DNA of 64,000 nt from Oscillatoriales cyanobacterium (GCA_004292515.1 RDXB01000040.1:1-64000); one strand, 5' to 3'. Shown: positions 35,751 through 46,009, numbered from the stretch's first letter. Notes: generated from the sequence alone by a model not told the origin. Numbers and translations are program-made.

Positions 35751-36689
35751 ATGGGCACTATTTGGGTATTGGGCAGCATCAATGCCGATCGCACCGTGAC
35801 GGTCGATCGCCTGCCACGGGTGGGTGAAACGGTCTTGGGCGGGGCGATCGCGATCGCCGGGGGCGGCAAAGGAGCCAACCAAGCGGCCGCCGCCGCCCGA
35901 CTTGGAGCCAAAACCCACCTGATCGGCCGCGTTGGCTCAGATCCGACCGGGGCTGAGTTGCTGGCGGCCTTGCGATCGCAGGGGGTGGCGGTGGCCGGCG
36001 TGGCGATCGACCCCGATGCACCCACGGGCCAGGCTTGGATTGTGGTGGATGCCGCCGGTCAAAACCAGATCATCGTGATTCCCGGAGCCAATGGCTGCGT
36101 CGGCCCCTCGGAAATCGATCGCCTGCAAACCGCCCTGGCCACAACTCCCGGCCCCCATTTGCTGCTGTTGCAACTGGAAATTCCCCTAGCCACCGTGTTG
36201 GCCGCAGCCCAAGCGGGTCGGGCGGCTGGGGCGATCGTCCTGCTCGATCCCGCACCGGCCCGCCGCGACTGGCCCTCGGAACTGTGGAGCGCGATCGACT
36301 GGCTCTCACCCAACGGCCCAGAAGCCAGCCAGCTCGCGGGCTTCCCCGTGGTCGATCGCCCCACGGCCGAGCAAGCAGCGGCGGATCTGCAAGCTTTTGG
36401 CGCAAAGGGCGTGATCATCACCCTCGGCGACCAAGGCGCTTGGATTGCCGGGCCCGATGAGGCCTTTTGGCAACCGGCCTTTACGGTGGAGTCGATCGAC
36501 TCGGTGGCGGCGGGCGATGCCTTCAATGGCGCTTGGGCGGCGGCCTTGGCCGAGGGGCGATCGATCCGGGAAGCAGCTCGCTGGGCCGCGGCGGCCGGGG
36601 CGCTCTGTTGCCAGCGATCGGGCGCGCAACCGGCCCTGCCCACGAGATCGGCGCTGGATACTTTGCTAGCGGCTCAACCCGGATCATGA
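35751..36689 (+). CDS. rbsK: Ribokinase (PfkB family)
   Basis: 312 residues from ATG 35751, preceded by TAGGAG 8-9 nt upstream. PfkB signature 1 GGGKGANQAAAAARLGAKTHLIG and the C-terminal signature SIDSVAAGDAFNGAWAAAL with catalytic Asp are present, and the opening WVLGSINADRTVTVDRLPRVGET is ribokinase-like. It would phosphorylate ribose or a related sugar. No ribose transporter lies nearby, so the substrate is inferred from sequence only. Confidence 0.85.
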   Translation: MGTIWVLGSINADRTVTVDRLPRVGETVLGGAIAIAGGGKGANQAAAAARLGAKTHLIGRVGSDPTGAELLAALRSQGVAVAGVAIDPDAPTGQAWIVVDAAGQNQIIVIPGANGCVGPSEIDRLQTALATTPGPHLLLLQLEIPLATVLAAAQAGRAAGAIVLLDPAPARRDWPSELWSAIDWLSPNGPEASQLAGFPVVDRPTAEQAAADLQAFGAKGVIITLGDQGAWIAGPDEAFWQPAFTVESIDSVAAGDAFNGAWAAALAEGRSIREAARWAAAAGALCCQRSGAQPALPTRSALDTLLAAQPGS

Positions 36690-36754
36690 ACCATCAAAAA
36701 TCCTCTGGCCCGGCTTGAACAACGCGCCAGTCATGGGTTAGATTGTTTGCGTAT

Positions 36755-36827
<73 letters not shown>

Positions 36828-36945
36828 TTCAGTCCCGATCCCCACAAACCCATACCCCATCAACAGTGTAGCGATCACGCTGGCCCGTCGGTTGCCCCTG
36901 ATCGCTTGTTAGAGTGAAGGGGTCGATCGCGCTGCTCACAACTCT

Positions 36946-37320
36946 ATGCTTGCTGAACTCACTGCCGCCTCGCTGTTGGAAATGGTCGTAGATGGCTTCA
37001 TCGCCGCCGGAGCCGGAAAGCTAACCGAAGCGGCCCTACCCAAGCTGCGAACCCTTTGGCGAAAAATCCGCGATCGCCTGGCCCGTCGCCCCGAGTTGCC
37101 CGCCCTGCCGGAAACACCAACGGGGGCGATCGATCCGCAAGTGCTGCCGATCCTCGATGCGGAATTGGTGAACGATCCGCCCTTTGCCGAGGAAGTGCGG
37201 GCGATCGCCCAGGAATATCAACAGCTGATCCAACAACAAGCCCAAATGACTCAAAACAACTACGGCAGCAACAATAAAAACTATCAAATCGGCTCAATCA
37301 ACGAAGCTAATTTCTCTTAG
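36946..37320 (+). CDS. Small protein with a linker motif shared with the downstream NB-ARC protein
   Basis: 124 residues. The N-terminal 50 residues are helical and partly hydrophobic (LLEMVVDGFIAAGAGKLTEAAL), then basic (LRTLWRKIRDRLARR), then a Pro-rich link and an acidic helix. The last 24 residues begin MTQNNYGSNNKNYQIGS, closely like the first residues of the NTPase at 37998 (MTQNNYGPGNKNYQIES). Asn/Gly-rich motifs of this kind often join effector-associated N-domains to STAND NTPases, so it looks like the split-off N-terminal domain of that protein (inference). No known domain recognised. Confidence 0.65.
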   Translation: MLAELTAASLLEMVVDGFIAAGAGKLTEAALPKLRTLWRKIRDRLARRPELPALPETPTGAIDPQVLPILDAELVNDPPFAEEVRAIAQEYQQLIQQQAQMTQNNYGSNNKNYQIGSINEANFS

Positions 37321-37332
37321 GAAATCATTCCA

Positions 37333-37416
37333 GTAGGTTGGGTTGAAGCATGAAACCCAACACCGACAAAGTTCGCATTGATCGCGTTGGGTTGAGCTGT
37401 GCGAAACCCAACCTAC
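37333..37416. repeat. 84-bp inverted-repeat element, full copy
   Basis: GTAGGTTGGGTTGA...CCCAACCTAC, 84 bp as at 9429-9512 and 59409-59492, and preceded by the same CATTCCA. Inserted between the small linker-motif gene and DUF2283. Confidence 0.85.
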
Positions 37417-37430
37417 TGAGGCAAGTTTCT

Positions 37431-37610
37431 ATGCAGATTCGTTATGACCCTGAAGCTGATGTGTTGATTTTGATTTTGCGGGATTTGCCCCCAATTGATT
37501 CGATCATAGAACCCGGCGAAATGATTGTTAGCTATGCAGAAAGTGGCGAACCTGCTGCGATCGAGTTGTTGAATGCATCTCAATTCATCAAGCCAGACGA
37601 CATCAACTAA
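37431..37610 (+). CDS. DUF2283 domain protein
   Basis: 59 residues from ATG 37431, the full DUF2283 domain: MQIRYDPEADVLILILRD, IEPGEMIVSYAESGEPAAIEL and the closing LLNAS. The frame is open further upstream through the 84-bp element, but that part is not domain sequence. DUF2283 genes often occur beside small toxin-like genes and are assumed to be antitoxin-type partners (inference). Three bases separate it from the DUF2442 gene, so the two are certainly co-transcribed. Confidence 0.8.
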   Translation: MQIRYDPEADVLILILRDLPPIDSIIEPGEMIVSYAESGEPAAIELLNASQFIKPDDIN

Positions 37611-37613
37611 CCC

Positions 37614-37964
37614 TTGAGACTGAGTGATCCAGTGATTCATGATGTGGTTTCAGTAGAAGTGCTGACCGGCTATTGTCTGAAGCTGGGTTTCGATGACGGC
37701 GTGGTCGGAATTGTCGATATTAGCCAGCAAGTTCGTTTTCAAGGTGTTTTTGCACCGTTGGCCGATCAGGCATTTTTTGAACAAGTAACAGTCAATGCTG
37801 ACATTGGATCAATTGCTTGGCCCAATGGCGCTGATCTTGATCCGTTGGTGTTGTATACCGTTGTCACCAAAACTCAATTGAATTTAGATCGTTGGCAGGG
37901 ATTTTTGCCTCAGCAAGTTGACCCAGTGGAATTTCAGCGACAGTTGCGGCATGAGTGGGATTGA
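37614..37964 (+). CDS. DUF2442 domain protein
   Basis: 116 residues from TTG 37614; no ATG is available in frame, GTG 37632 or 37644 are alternatives. Core motifs: HDVVSVEVLTGYCLKLGFDDGVVGIVDIS, FFEQVTVNADIGSIAWPNGADLDPLVLY. This WPNGADLxP version is the longer DUF2442 branch, also seen at 58874-59383. A C-terminal 35-residue tail follows. It is 33 bp upstream of the NB-ARC NTPase and on the same strand. Confidence 0.8.
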   Translation: MRLSDPVIHDVVSVEVLTGYCLKLGFDDGVVGIVDISQQVRFQGVFAPLADQAFFEQVTVNADIGSIAWPNGADLDPLVLYTVVTKTQLNLDRWQGFLPQQVDPVEFQRQLRHEWD

Positions 37965-37997
37965 ATAGACTGGTGATGGCTGATCGCTCAATCGTCC

Positions 37998-39764
37998 ATG
38001 ACGCAAAATAACTACGGCCCTGGCAACAAAAACTATCAAATTGAGTCGATCGAGACTGCGAACTTTTACAGCAATCCGATCGAGCAAGCCTTTGACCAGT
38101 CGGATTTGTGGCCGGGCTGTGGGGAGATTGAGCGGACGGCGGAGTTAGCGCAGCTCGATCGGTGGCGGCAAGAGCAGGGCAATCGCTGGGCGGTGATTGT
38201 GGGGCCCGGTGGGGCGGGCAAAAGCACTCTGGCTGCTCAATGGTTTGATCGCTCCCAGAAGTCCCAAGCATGGGCGGGGCAACTCTGGACGGATTTGGGG
38301 CGGGGGCCGAGCTTTGCGGAAGTGGCGCGGCGGGCGATCGTCCAGTTTGGCGCGGCCAGCCAGGAGCAGGCGGAACGGCTGGAGGAGTCGGACTTGTTGC
38401 GGCTGTTGCTGCTGAAATTGCAGCAAAGCCCTTGCCTGTGGGTGCTGGACAACCTGGAAACGGTGCTGGAGGGGCGGGAACTGCCCGCAGACTATCGGGC
38501 GTTTTGGCGGCAGTGGCGATCGTTGGGCCGGGGGGCGGCGGGTTGGGTGTTGTTTACCAGTCGTGATTTACCCACGGAGATGGCGGCGCGGCGGCTCGAC
38601 CTGACGGAGGGCTTTGATCCAGCGCAGGGAGCCAGTTTCCTGAAGGCGAGGGAAATTCGGGGCGCTGAGGCAGATTTGCAGGAGTTTTCCAAGCGGGTGC
38701 ATGGCTACCCCTTGGTTTTGGGGTTGGCGGCGGGTTTTCTGTGGGCGCAGTTTGGCAACGATCCGCACCTGTCCAAGCTACCGGCGGATTTCTTTGCGAT
38801 CGCGGATCAACACCGGGACGATCCGCAAGCGACGCTGGAAACGGTGTTGCGGTGGAGTTTTGAGCGGTTATCGCCGGAGTTGCGGGATTGGTTGGGGCGG
38901 CTCTGTGCGTTGCGGGTGGCGTTTGCCTTTGAAACGGAGGATGACCCGCCGCTATTGCAGACGTTGGCGGGGCGATCGTTCCTGATTCAAGATTGCTTGC
39001 GGCTGACCGATCCCGATGCACCGCGCCAATTTGTCTACCGTTGGCAACCGATCGTCCAGCAATTTGTGCAGCGCCAACAACCCGATCTGATTGAGGCTCA
39101 TCGATTCGCGATCGCCCACCACGATCAGCATTATCTGGGCTGGGGCAAATGGCAAACCAAGGCTGATATCGACAACTACATCGAAGATTGGCATCACGAG
39201 GGCGAACTAGCCAAGCTGACGGGCGATCGCCAAGGAGAAGCCGCCTCCCTGGGCAATCTGGGCCTTGCCTACCGTTCCCTCGGGCAATACCAGCGGGCGA
39301 TCGACTTGTACGAGCAATCCCTGGCGATCGCTCGCGAGATTGGCGATCGCAAAGGAGAAGCCAACTCCCTGGGCAATCTGGGCAATGCATACTATTCCCT
39401 CGGGCAAGTCCAGCGGGCGATTGGCTTGCACGAGCAATCCCTGGCGATCGCTCGCGAGATCGGCGATCGCCAAGGAGCAGCCGCCTCCCTGCAAGCTTTA
39501 GCGATTTGCTATCAAAAAATTGGTCGCACCGCCGCTGGGTTTCGCGCTGGCTATGATGCTCAGGTCATTTTGCAAGAACTCAACCTGCCGCTGGAAGCCT
39601 ATCCCCTTCCCAATTGGGCCAAACAAATCGCCCGGTTTGCCCAAAAGGGCACAGCACAATTTTGCTTCTGCGTTGCGGCGGGTCTGCTGGCCTTCCCGGT
39701 GGCGTTGGTTTGGTTTTTGGCGCTCCTGCTCTGGCGACAGCTCGCCCGCCTCTGGCGACGATAA
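37998..39764 (+). CDS. NB-ARC/STAND NTPase with TPRs and C-terminal membrane segment
   Basis: 588 residues. A short N-terminal Asn/Gly motif (MTQNNYGPGNKNYQIES) leads straight into the NTPase: Walker A GPGGAGKST (69-77), Walker B-like LWVLDNLETVLEG, a sensor VLFTSRDL and the winged-helix-like part LETVLRWSFERLSPEL. Two and a half Kinesin-light-chain-type TPRs follow (about 400-505; 120-bp near-identical DNA repeats, QRAIDLYEQSLAIAREIGDR). The last 35 residues are strongly hydrophobic with a basic end (AAGLLAFPVALVWFLALLLW), predicting a membrane anchor or pore. STAND proteins of this sort act in bacteria as phage sensors; the membrane segment could be its effector. No effector at the N-terminus, see the small gene at 36946. 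Confidence 0.8.
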   Translation: MTQNNYGPGNKNYQIESIETANFYSNPIEQAFDQSDLWPGCGEIERTAELAQLDRWRQEQGNRWAVIVGPGGAGKSTLAAQWFDRSQKSQAWAGQLWTDLGRGPSFAEVARRAIVQFGAASQEQAERLEESDLLRLLLLKLQQSPCLWVLDNLETVLEGRELPADYRAFWRQWRSLGRGAAGWVLFTSRDLPTEMAARRLDLTEGFDPAQGASFLKAREIRGAEADLQEFSKRVHGYPLVLGLAAGFLWAQFGNDPHLSKLPADFFAIADQHRDDPQATLETVLRWSFERLSPELRDWLGRLCALRVAFAFETEDDPPLLQTLAGRSFLIQDCLRLTDPDAPRQFVYRWQPIVQQFVQRQQPDLIEAHRFAIAHHDQHYLGWGKWQTKADIDNYIEDWHHEGELAKLTGDRQGEAASLGNLGLAYRSLGQYQRAIDLYEQSLAIAREIGDRKGEANSLGNLGNAYYSLGQVQRAIGLHEQSLAIAREIGDRQGAAASLQALAICYQKIGRTAAGFRAGYDAQVILQELNLPLEAYPLPNWAKQIARFAQKGTAQFCFCVAAGLLAFPVALVWFLALLLWRQLARLWRR

Positions 39765-39789
39765 ATCCCCCATCCCAACCCGTATCCGT

Positions 39790-40120
39790 AGGGTGCGTAG
39801 GGCAACGGCCCGCAAATTCCCAATGTTTCCTTCATGCCCTACGCACCGCTGCAATGGGGCGGTTCAACCGATCGGGAATGGTCGTTGCTTCGGGATGGGT
39901 TGCGGTGCGTGGGAGATGACCGGGAGATTGTTGTTGCGAAGGTGACGTGCTCCCACACACCCTACGAAATCATCGGCCCAACGAATTTGTGGGGATGGTC
40001 GTCGATCGCGCGGCGGTGGCGGTGCGTGGGAGATCACCGGGCAATCATCGTGACGAAGGCGACGTACTCCCACACACCCTACGAAATCATCGGCCCAGCG
40101 ATTTTGTGGGGATGGTCGTC
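39790..40120. repeat. 117-bp tandem repeat with internal inverted arms (GTGCGTGGGAG family)
   Basis: GTGCGTGGGAGAT at 39905 and 40022 starts two units of 117 bp and about 100 bp respectively, each ending TTTGTGGGGATGGTCGTCG and containing CTCCCACACACCCTACGAAATC. Within a unit GTGCGTGGGAG is complementary to CTCCCACACACCC. A diverged additional copy seems present at about 39790-39904. Downstream of the STAND gene; no coding sense. Confidence 0.75.
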
Positions 40121-40240
40121 GCACTCACAATATCAGTCAATTAGCCAAAGGTGGCTCAGATGAGCTAGAGAATCTACAGACGCTCTGCAAAAAGTGCAAT
40201 ATCGGTAAGAGCAACCGGGATAGCACGCGACTGTAGCTTG

Positions 40241-40615
40241 TCAAGCTGGGTTGAGTGCTGGGGTCTCGATCGCGGGTAAGGGTTCGATCGGGGCGGCGAT
40301 CGGAACCCACTGACAAAGACAAACTGCGATCGCTTCAAATGCACTGCCCATCTCCCGGGGTTCATAAACCTCAACCCGCGTGACTTGCCAATTGCTGAGA
40401 CGGCTGTGAGTGCTAGCGGCGGGAAATTGGGGATCGATCGCCGACTCAACCCGCACATAATCGCGCAATCGATAACCCGGCTGCGGCAACGGGCACTGAG
40501 ACGCATCGTAATACTCAGCCAAAACATCCGTCAGGCTACCACCGGGCATCAATTGCCGATCGTCCCACCCTTCCGCATCGGCCGTTTCAGTCTTGAAAAT
40601 GATGTAGCGTCCCAT
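40241..40615 (-). CDS. Unidentified small protein
   Basis: 124 residues from the ATG at 40615: MGRYIIFKTETADAEGWDD, PGYRLRDYVRVESAIDPQFP, LSNWQVTRVEVYEPRE, then a Pro-rich tail. No domain known to me. The strand-rich pattern and even codon use suggest a genuine gene. The last 30 residues may be extended artificially, as the frame runs into low-complexity PIEPLPAIETPALNPA. It follows another small gene by 8 bp, forming a two-gene unit opposite to the STAND gene. Confidence 0.55.
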   Translation of the reverse strand: MGRYIIFKTETADAEGWDDRQLMPGGSLTDVLAEYYDASQCPLPQPGYRLRDYVRVESAIDPQFPAASTHSRLSNWQVTRVEVYEPREMGSAFEAIAVCLCQWVPIAAPIEPLPAIETPALNPA

Positions 40616-40623
40616 GCTCTGCC

Positions 40624-40827
40624 TCAGTCTTCAGGGGTGTAGTTGGGAAACTCAGTTTCACCAGCAAAAACACAATTCACCTTCAAAATGCGATCGCCAG
40701 TTTTCTCAACTCTGAGCAACGTCCAGTCGTATTTCTCCGCCATGTCGCGACATTTTTGTGGATCAGTAGCGGCATGTCGCGACTCTGGCATTTCCTCCGT
40801 TTCTATTGGTATTGATGGATCGACCAT
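40624..40827 (-). CDS. Unidentified small protein
   Basis: 67 residues from the ATG at 40827 (MVDPSIPIETEEMPESRHA); an upstream in-frame ATG at 40929 would add 34 residues of less protein-like sequence. The core KCRDMAEKYDWTLLRVEKTG and ILKVNCVFAGETEFPNY looks like a compact alpha/beta domain. Function unknown. Co-oriented with the gene at 40241, 8 bp apart; both lie between the STAND2 block and glutamate synthase. Confidence 0.55.
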   Translation of the reverse strand: MVDPSIPIETEEMPESRHAATDPQKCRDMAEKYDWTLLRVEKTGDRILKVNCVFAGETEFPNYTPED

Positions 40828-40960
40828 ATTGACGAAACGGCTAGCAGGGTAAGTCTTGTTATTTAAAGGATAACCCCAGTCGATCGCCCTGCATGAGCAA
40901 TCAACTGGGGTCAAGGAATCGGGCAGCAATTAGCCACCCGATCGCCCTAGAACATCAAAC

Positions 40961-43900
40961 CTAAACCGTGGCAGCCACCTTTTCCTCGGCGGGATTGGCG
41001 TTTGCTTCCGGCGTGTTTGCTTCCGACGGCGGCACGACTTGCCAGAACTTGGGCAAGCTGTTGGCCCAATCAGCCAAGATTGCCTTTGCCTTCGGGCTGC
41101 CGGTCTTTTCGGCGTGGGCTTCAATCAGTGTCTTCAGTTGCTCCTCGCCCGCCGGGGTGCAAACGCGCTGGATCTTGACGATTTCGCCGTTCACCTTGCC
41201 GGGGAAGCTGCCGTCTTCGTCGTAGCAGTAGGCCAAACCACCGGTCATGCCCGCGCCCACGTTGCGACCCGTGGAACCCAGCACCACAATTGTGCCGCCG
41301 GTCATGTATTCGCAGCAGTGGTCGCCTGCGCCTTCGATCACCGCTTGCCCCTTGGAGTTGCGCACGCCAAACCGCTCACCGGCTCGACCATTGGCGTAGA
41401 GCACGCCGCCCGTGGAACCGTAGAGGCAGGTGTTGCCCACGATCGCGTTGTGTTCCGGGGCGAAGGTGGCTTCGGCGGGTGGCCGGACGATGATTTCGCC
41501 GCCGTTCATGCCCTTGCCCACGTAGTCGTTGGACTCGCCAATCAGCTCTAGGGTCATGCCATTGATGTTGAAGGCTCCGAAACTTTGGCCGGCACTGCCA
41601 ACAAAGGTGAGGTGCAGATGCCCTTCAAAGCCTTTGTCGCCGTAGCGCTTGGCGATGTTGCCGGAAACCCGCGTGCCCACGGAGCGATCGGTGTTGATGA
41701 TCTTGAACGTCTTTTGGACTGTGCCTTGGCGACGGATCGCCTGTTGGATGTCCTCATCACCCAGAATCGCGTTATCCAGCACCACATCGTTGCTGTGGGG
41801 GCGGGGGCTGTGGTTCAGCCAGGTGCGATCGCTGCGGCTGTCGGGCAGGTTGGTCAAGATCGATAGGTCGATCGCCTGGGTCTTGGTCAGGCTGGCATCT
41901 TCCCGGCGCTTCAGCAGGTCGGCGCGGCCGATCACCTCATCTAGGCGACGGAAGCCCAACCGGGCCAGCAACAACCGCACTTCCTGGGCCACGAAGTAGA
42001 AGAAGTTGACCACATGATCGGGGATGCCAGGGAACCGCTTGCGTAGGTGTTCCTGTTGGCTGGTCACGCCTACGGGGCAGGTGTTCATGTGGCAAACGCG
42101 GGCCATGATGCAGCCCTCGGCGATCATCGCGATCGTGCCGAAGCCGAACTCCTCACCACCCATCAGGGCCGCCATCAACACATCCCAGCCGGTTTTGAAG
42201 CCGCCATCAACGCGCAACAGCACCCGATCGCGCAGGCCGTTTTCCATCAGAGACTTGTGCACCTCCGCCAGTCCCAATTCCCAGGGGCTACCGGCGTGCT
42301 TGATCGAACTGAGGGGGGAAGCGCCCGTGCCGCCGTCATGACCAGAGATTTGGATCACGTCGGCGTTGGCCTTGGCCACCCCGGCGGCCACCGTGCCGAT
42401 GCCCACTTCGGCCACCAGCTTCACGGACACCTTGGCGCGCGGGTTGATTTGGTGCAGATCAAAGATCAGTTGGGCCAAATCTTCGATCGAGTAGATGTCG
42501 TGGTGGGGCGGTGGCGAAATCAGGGTGACACCGGGCTTCGATCGCCGCAGCATGGCGATGTAGGGGCTGACCTTTTTGCCGGGGAGCTGACCACCCTCAC
42601 CGGGTTTCGCGCCTTGGGCCACCTTGATTTCGATTTGCTCGGCGCTCATCAGGTATTCCGGGGTCACGCCAAAGCGCCCCGAAGCCACCTGTTTGATCGC
42701 GGAGCTGGCGGTGTCGCCGTTGCGCAGGCCCTTCAGGTGCGGGAAGGTGGCGGACAGACCGTTTTCGTCCACATCGTTCAGGGTGGTGTAGCGGCGCGGA
42801 TCTTCGCCGCCTTCGCCGGAGTTGGACTTGCCGCCAATTCGGTTCATGGCGATCGCCAGCACCTCATGGGCTTCCGGCGACAGAGCACCCAGGGACATGC
42901 CGCCCGTGCAGAACCGCTTCAGAATCGATTCGATCGACTCCACCTCATCCACGGAAATCGGGCTGCGGCTGGTGTCGAAGTCCAGCAAGTCCCGCAAGGC
43001 CGTGGGGGTACGGTGTTGCAAATAGCGCTTGTAGACGCTGTAGTGATCGTAGGCTTCACTGCTGAGGGCCTGTGCGCCGGGAACCCATTCACCCTCGGGC
43101 GTTTGGGCCTTAAAGGCATCCACGGCCTTGTGCAGGGCCTTGGCCATTTCTGGCGAGTTCATGTGGTATTCGCCACCCTTGCGGTACTGGACGAAGCCCA
43201 TATTTTCCAGCTTCTTGCCGGTTAGTTCGGGGAAGGCCGCCGCATGGAAGGTCATCACTTCTTGGGCCAGTTCTGCCACGCCCAAGCCCCCAACGCGGGA
43301 GGGCGTGCCGACAAAGGCCAGGTCGATTAGCTCCCGGCCAATCCCGATCGCCTCGAAAATTTGCGCCCCATGGTAGCTGGCCAACAGGGAAATCCCCATC
43401 TTCGAGAGGATCTTCAGCAACCCAGCTTCCACCGCGCCCCGGTAGTTGGCTTGGGCCTGCTCGATCGAAGTCGCCGGCAGCTTGCCGTTGCCCATCAGGG
43501 TTTGGGTGCGATCGCTATTCCACCAGTGGCGGATGCTCTCCAGCGCCAAGTAGGGACAAACGGCACTGGCCCCAAAGCCCACGGCGCAGGCAAAGTGATG
43601 GGTGCTCCAGCATTGGGCCGTATCGGCCACAATCGACACCTGCATCCGCAATCCTTGGCGGATCAGGTGGTGGTGCACCGAGCCGATCGCCACCAGCGGC
43701 GGAATATAGGTGGTATCTGGCGACAGGGAACCCGTGCGATCGCTCAGGATTAGGATTTCCGCCCCGCCTTGCACCGCCGCCACGGCCTGGTCTTGCAGGG
43801 CCGTAATCGCCGCCCGCAGACCCGCCGGGCCATCGGCCGTGCTGTAGAGGGTCGAAAGGGTGGCGACTTGCATCCCCGACTCAGACAGCTTGCCCAGCTC

Positions 43901-45676
43901 CGTTTCATTCAGCACGGGCGAGCTGATTTTCACCAAGCGGGCTGCTTCCGGAGCCGGAGTCAGCAGGTTGCCGCGCCGACCCAGGTGCATTTCCAGAGAC
44001 ATCACCAGCTTTTCGCGCAGGGGGTCGATCGGCGGGTTCGTCACCTGCGCGAACCGCTGTTTGAAGTAGTCGTAGAGCAAGTGCGGCCGGGTCGAGAGCA
44101 CTGCCAAGGGGATGTCATCACCCATGCAGTAGGTCGGCTCCTTGCCGTTGGCCGCCATGTCCACAATCACCAGATCCAGATCTTCGGCAGTGTAGCCAAA
44201 GGCCGTTTGGTGTTGCAGCAGGTTGCTTTCTTCTAGAGTTTTGTCAGCGGCGAAGGGTTGGGTGGTCAATTGTTGCTGATGGTCGCGCACCCACTCGCCG
44301 TAGGGATGCTGGCGGGCCACCTTCAACTTCAGATCCCAATTTTTCAGGACTTCACCGGCTTCTAGATCCACGGCGATCGCCTGGCCGGGGCCGAGCCGAC
44401 CCTTTTCGAGGATGTTTTCGATCGGCACATCCACCACCCCGGCTTCCGAGCCAACAATGATGTAGCCGTCGCAGGTGATGCAGTAGCGGGCGGGGCGCAG
44501 ACCATTGCGATCGAGCGTTGCGCCCACAATCTTGCCATCACCAAACACCAGCAGCGCCGGGCCATCCCAGGGTTCCTGCACCCCGCGATAGTAGTTGTAG
44601 TAATCAACAATTTCCGGGTAATCGGCCAAATCCGGCTGATTTTCGTAGGCTTCCGGCACGAGCAGGGTCACGGCCTCTAGGATGCTGCGGCCCGATCGCA
44701 CCAGCAGTTCCAACGAGTTGTCCAAGTTGGCCGAGTCGCTGTTCTCGTAGCTAACGATCGGCTTCAGGGCATCCAGCTCCTCGGTTGTCCAATTTTCGTG
44801 GGCCAAATCCGCCTGCTTGGCCAACATCCAGTTCAGATTGCCCAGCAGCGTGTTGATTTCGCCGTTGTGACCCAACATCCGCATCGGTTGCGCCAACGGC
44901 CAGCGGGGCATCGTGTTGGTGCTGAAGCGGCGGTGGTAGACCGCCCAGGCACTCGTGTAGTCCGGGTTGGTCAAGTCTGGGTAGAAGCGGCCCAAAACCT
45001 CCGATCGCACCATTCCCTTGTAGATGATGGTGTGGTTCGACAGGGAGCAAGCGTAGAATCCTACGGACTGGGAGGTAACTTTTGTATCATCCTGACCGAG
45101 GGCTTGCACCACCGCATTTCCGAACCGACGACGCAGTTGATAGAGTTGCCGTTCCAGGGCATCGCCGGTTAGGGTGGATTCAATAATCACCTGCTCGATC
45201 GCCGGCAAGTTCTCGCGTGCTTGAATGCCCAACACCTCTGGACGGGTGGGCACCGCGCGCCAGCCCACCAGGGTCAGGCCCGCATCGGCGATCGTGGCAT
45301 CAATGGCAGCCTTGGCCTGGATCAGCTTGTCCGCATCCAGCGGCAGGAACAACATCCCCACTGCTGTGCGATCGCGATTAATCGTTTTGCCCTCGGCAGC
45401 GGCCCATTGCTCAATCAGAGTCCAGGGAATCGCCGTCATCACCCCAGCGCCGTCGCCCGAGTCACGATCGGCACTGCAACCGCCCCGGTGCTCCATGCAC
45501 CCCAAGGCGATCAGGGCCTTATCCACCAAGTCGTGACTGGCTTGGGCCTGGCGCTGGGCGATGAAGCCAACGCCACAGGCATCGCGCTCCTCGGTTAGGT
45601 AGCGCAACCCGGATTCCGGCATCACCGGCAACGGATTGCTGGAAAACACAGGGGCTTGGCTGGTGCGGTCGCTCAT
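40961..45676 (-). CDS. glsF: Ferredoxin-dependent glutamate synthase
   Basis: 1571 residues, the usual Fd-GOGAT length. After a 33-residue propeptide, Cys34 ([11 protein letters not shown]) is the amidotransferase nucleophile. The synthase domain has the FMN region ([50 protein letters not shown]) and the 3Fe-4S motif [13 protein letters not shown], followed by the gltB/FwdC-like beta-helix ([30 protein letters not shown]). It makes two glutamates from glutamine and 2-oxoglutarate using reduced ferredoxin. No small subunit is adjacent, consistent with the ferredoxin type. Upstream 980 bp are gene-free. Confidence 0.97.
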   Translation of the reverse strand: MSDRTSQAPVFSSNPLPVMPESGLRYLTEERDACGVGFIAQRQAQASHDLVDKALIALGCMEHRGGCSADRDSGDGAGVMTAIPWTLIEQWAAAEGKTINRDRTAVGMLFLPLDADKLIQAKAAIDATIADAGLTLVGWRAVPTRPEVLGIQARENLPAIEQVIIESTLTGDALERQLYQLRRRFGNAVVQALGQDDTKVTSQSVGFYACSLSNHTIIYKGMVRSEVLGRFYPDLTNPDYTSAWAVYHRRFSTNTMPRWPLAQPMRMLGHNGEINTLLGNLNWMLAKQADLAHENWTTEELDALKPIVSYENSDSANLDNSLELLVRSGRSILEAVTLLVPEAYENQPDLADYPEIVDYYNYYRGVQEPWDGPALLVFGDGKIVGATLDRNGLRPARYCITCDGYIIVGSEAGVVDVPIENILEKGRLGPGQAIAVDLEAGEVLKNWDLKLKVARQHPYGEWVRDHQQQLTTQPFAADKTLEESNLLQHQTAFGYTAEDLDLVIVDMAANGKEPTYCMGDDIPLAVLSTRPHLLYDYFKQRFAQVTNPPIDPLREKLVMSLEMHLGRRGNLLTPAPEAARLVKISSPVLNETELGKLSESGMQVATLSTLYSTADGPAGLRAAITALQDQAVAAVQGGAEILILSDRTGSLSPDTTYIPPLVAIGSVHHHLIRQGLRMQVSIVADTAQCWSTHHFACAVGFGASAVCPYLALESIRHWWNSDRTQTLMGNGKLPATSIEQAQANYRGAVEAGLLKILSKMGISLLASYHGAQIFEAIGIGRELIDLAFVGTPSRVGGLGVAELAQEVMTFHAAAFPELTGKKLENMGFVQYRKGGEYHMNSPEMAKALHKAVDAFKAQTPEGEWVPGAQALSSEAYDHYSVYKRYLQHRTPTALRDLLDFDTSRSPISVDEVESIESILKRFCTGGMSLGALSPEAHEVLAIAMNRIGGKSNSGEGGEDPRRYTTLNDVDENGLSATFPHLKGLRNGDTASSAIKQVASGRFGVTPEYLMSAEQIEIKVAQGAKPGEGGQLPGKKVSPYIAMLRRSKPGVTLISPPPHHDIYSIEDLAQLIFDLHQINPRAKVSVKLVAEVGIGTVAAGVAKANADVIQISGHDGGTGASPLSSIKHAGSPWELGLAEVHKSLMENGLRDRVLLRVDGGFKTGWDVLMAALMGGEEFGFGTIAMIAEGCIMARVCHMNTCPVGVTSQQEHLRKRFPGIPDHVVNFFYFVAQEVRLLLARLGFRRLDEVIGRADLLKRREDASLTKTQAIDLSILTNLPDSRSDRTWLNHSPRPHSNDVVLDNAILGDEDIQQAIRRQGTVQKTFKIINTDRSVGTRVSGNIAKRYGDKGFEGHLHLTFVGSAGQSFGAFNINGMTLELIGESNDYVGKGMNGGEIIVRPPAEATFAPEHNAIVGNTCLYGSTGGVLYANGRAGERFGVRNSKGQAVIEGAGDHCCEYMTGGTIVVLGSTGRNVGAGMTGGLAYCYDEDGSFPGKVNGEIVKIQRVCTPAGEEQLKTLIEAHAEKTGSPKAKAILADWANSLPKFWQVVPPSEANTPEANANPAEEKVAATV

Positions 45677-45730
45677 AGGGGGATCGGGTGGACTGTGCGA
45701 TCGAGGTTAGTAAAGGCAGCAAAACGGGCG

Positions 45731-45797
45731 AACACAAAGCAAGCAAACACAGGGCAAGCAAACACAGGGCAAGCAAACACAAAGCAAGCAAACACAA
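45731..45797. repeat. 15-bp tandem repeat, four copies plus partial
   Basis: AACACAAAGCAAGCA / AACACAGGGCAAGCA units at 45731, 45746, 45761 and 45776 and a partial fifth. It lies 55 bp upstream of the glutamate synthase start, so it is within its leader. The rest of 45677-46655 shows no gene. Confidence 0.9.
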
Positions 45798-46009
45798 TGG
45801 GCGATCAAGTCATCGGTAACCACCGAACAACAATAGCTAGTGTGAGCCAGGGTTGGGATGAGTCACCTGCTGAATCGATCTGGCAGGAGTCAGCTACAGA
45901 GGTTGCGCGATGACTGGGATTTGAAAGACCTTGTGTTGAGCTTGGTCTGAAGGTTCCCGACAAAACGATCGGAACGCACGGACGGGGCTGATTGATTGTC
46001 CGGTGATCG

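Noticed and set aside
37350-37430. Extended start of DUF2283 at 37350
   Set aside because: The extra 27 codons translate the 84-bp repeat element and are not part of the domain.
42047-43225. 392-codon open frame antisense to glutamate synthase
   Set aside because: Low-complexity His/Gly/Val-rich shadow of glsF.
45519-45797. Minus-strand frame with LLALC repeats upstream of glutamate synthase
   Set aside because: Product of the 15-bp tandem repeat and overlaps the true glsF start.
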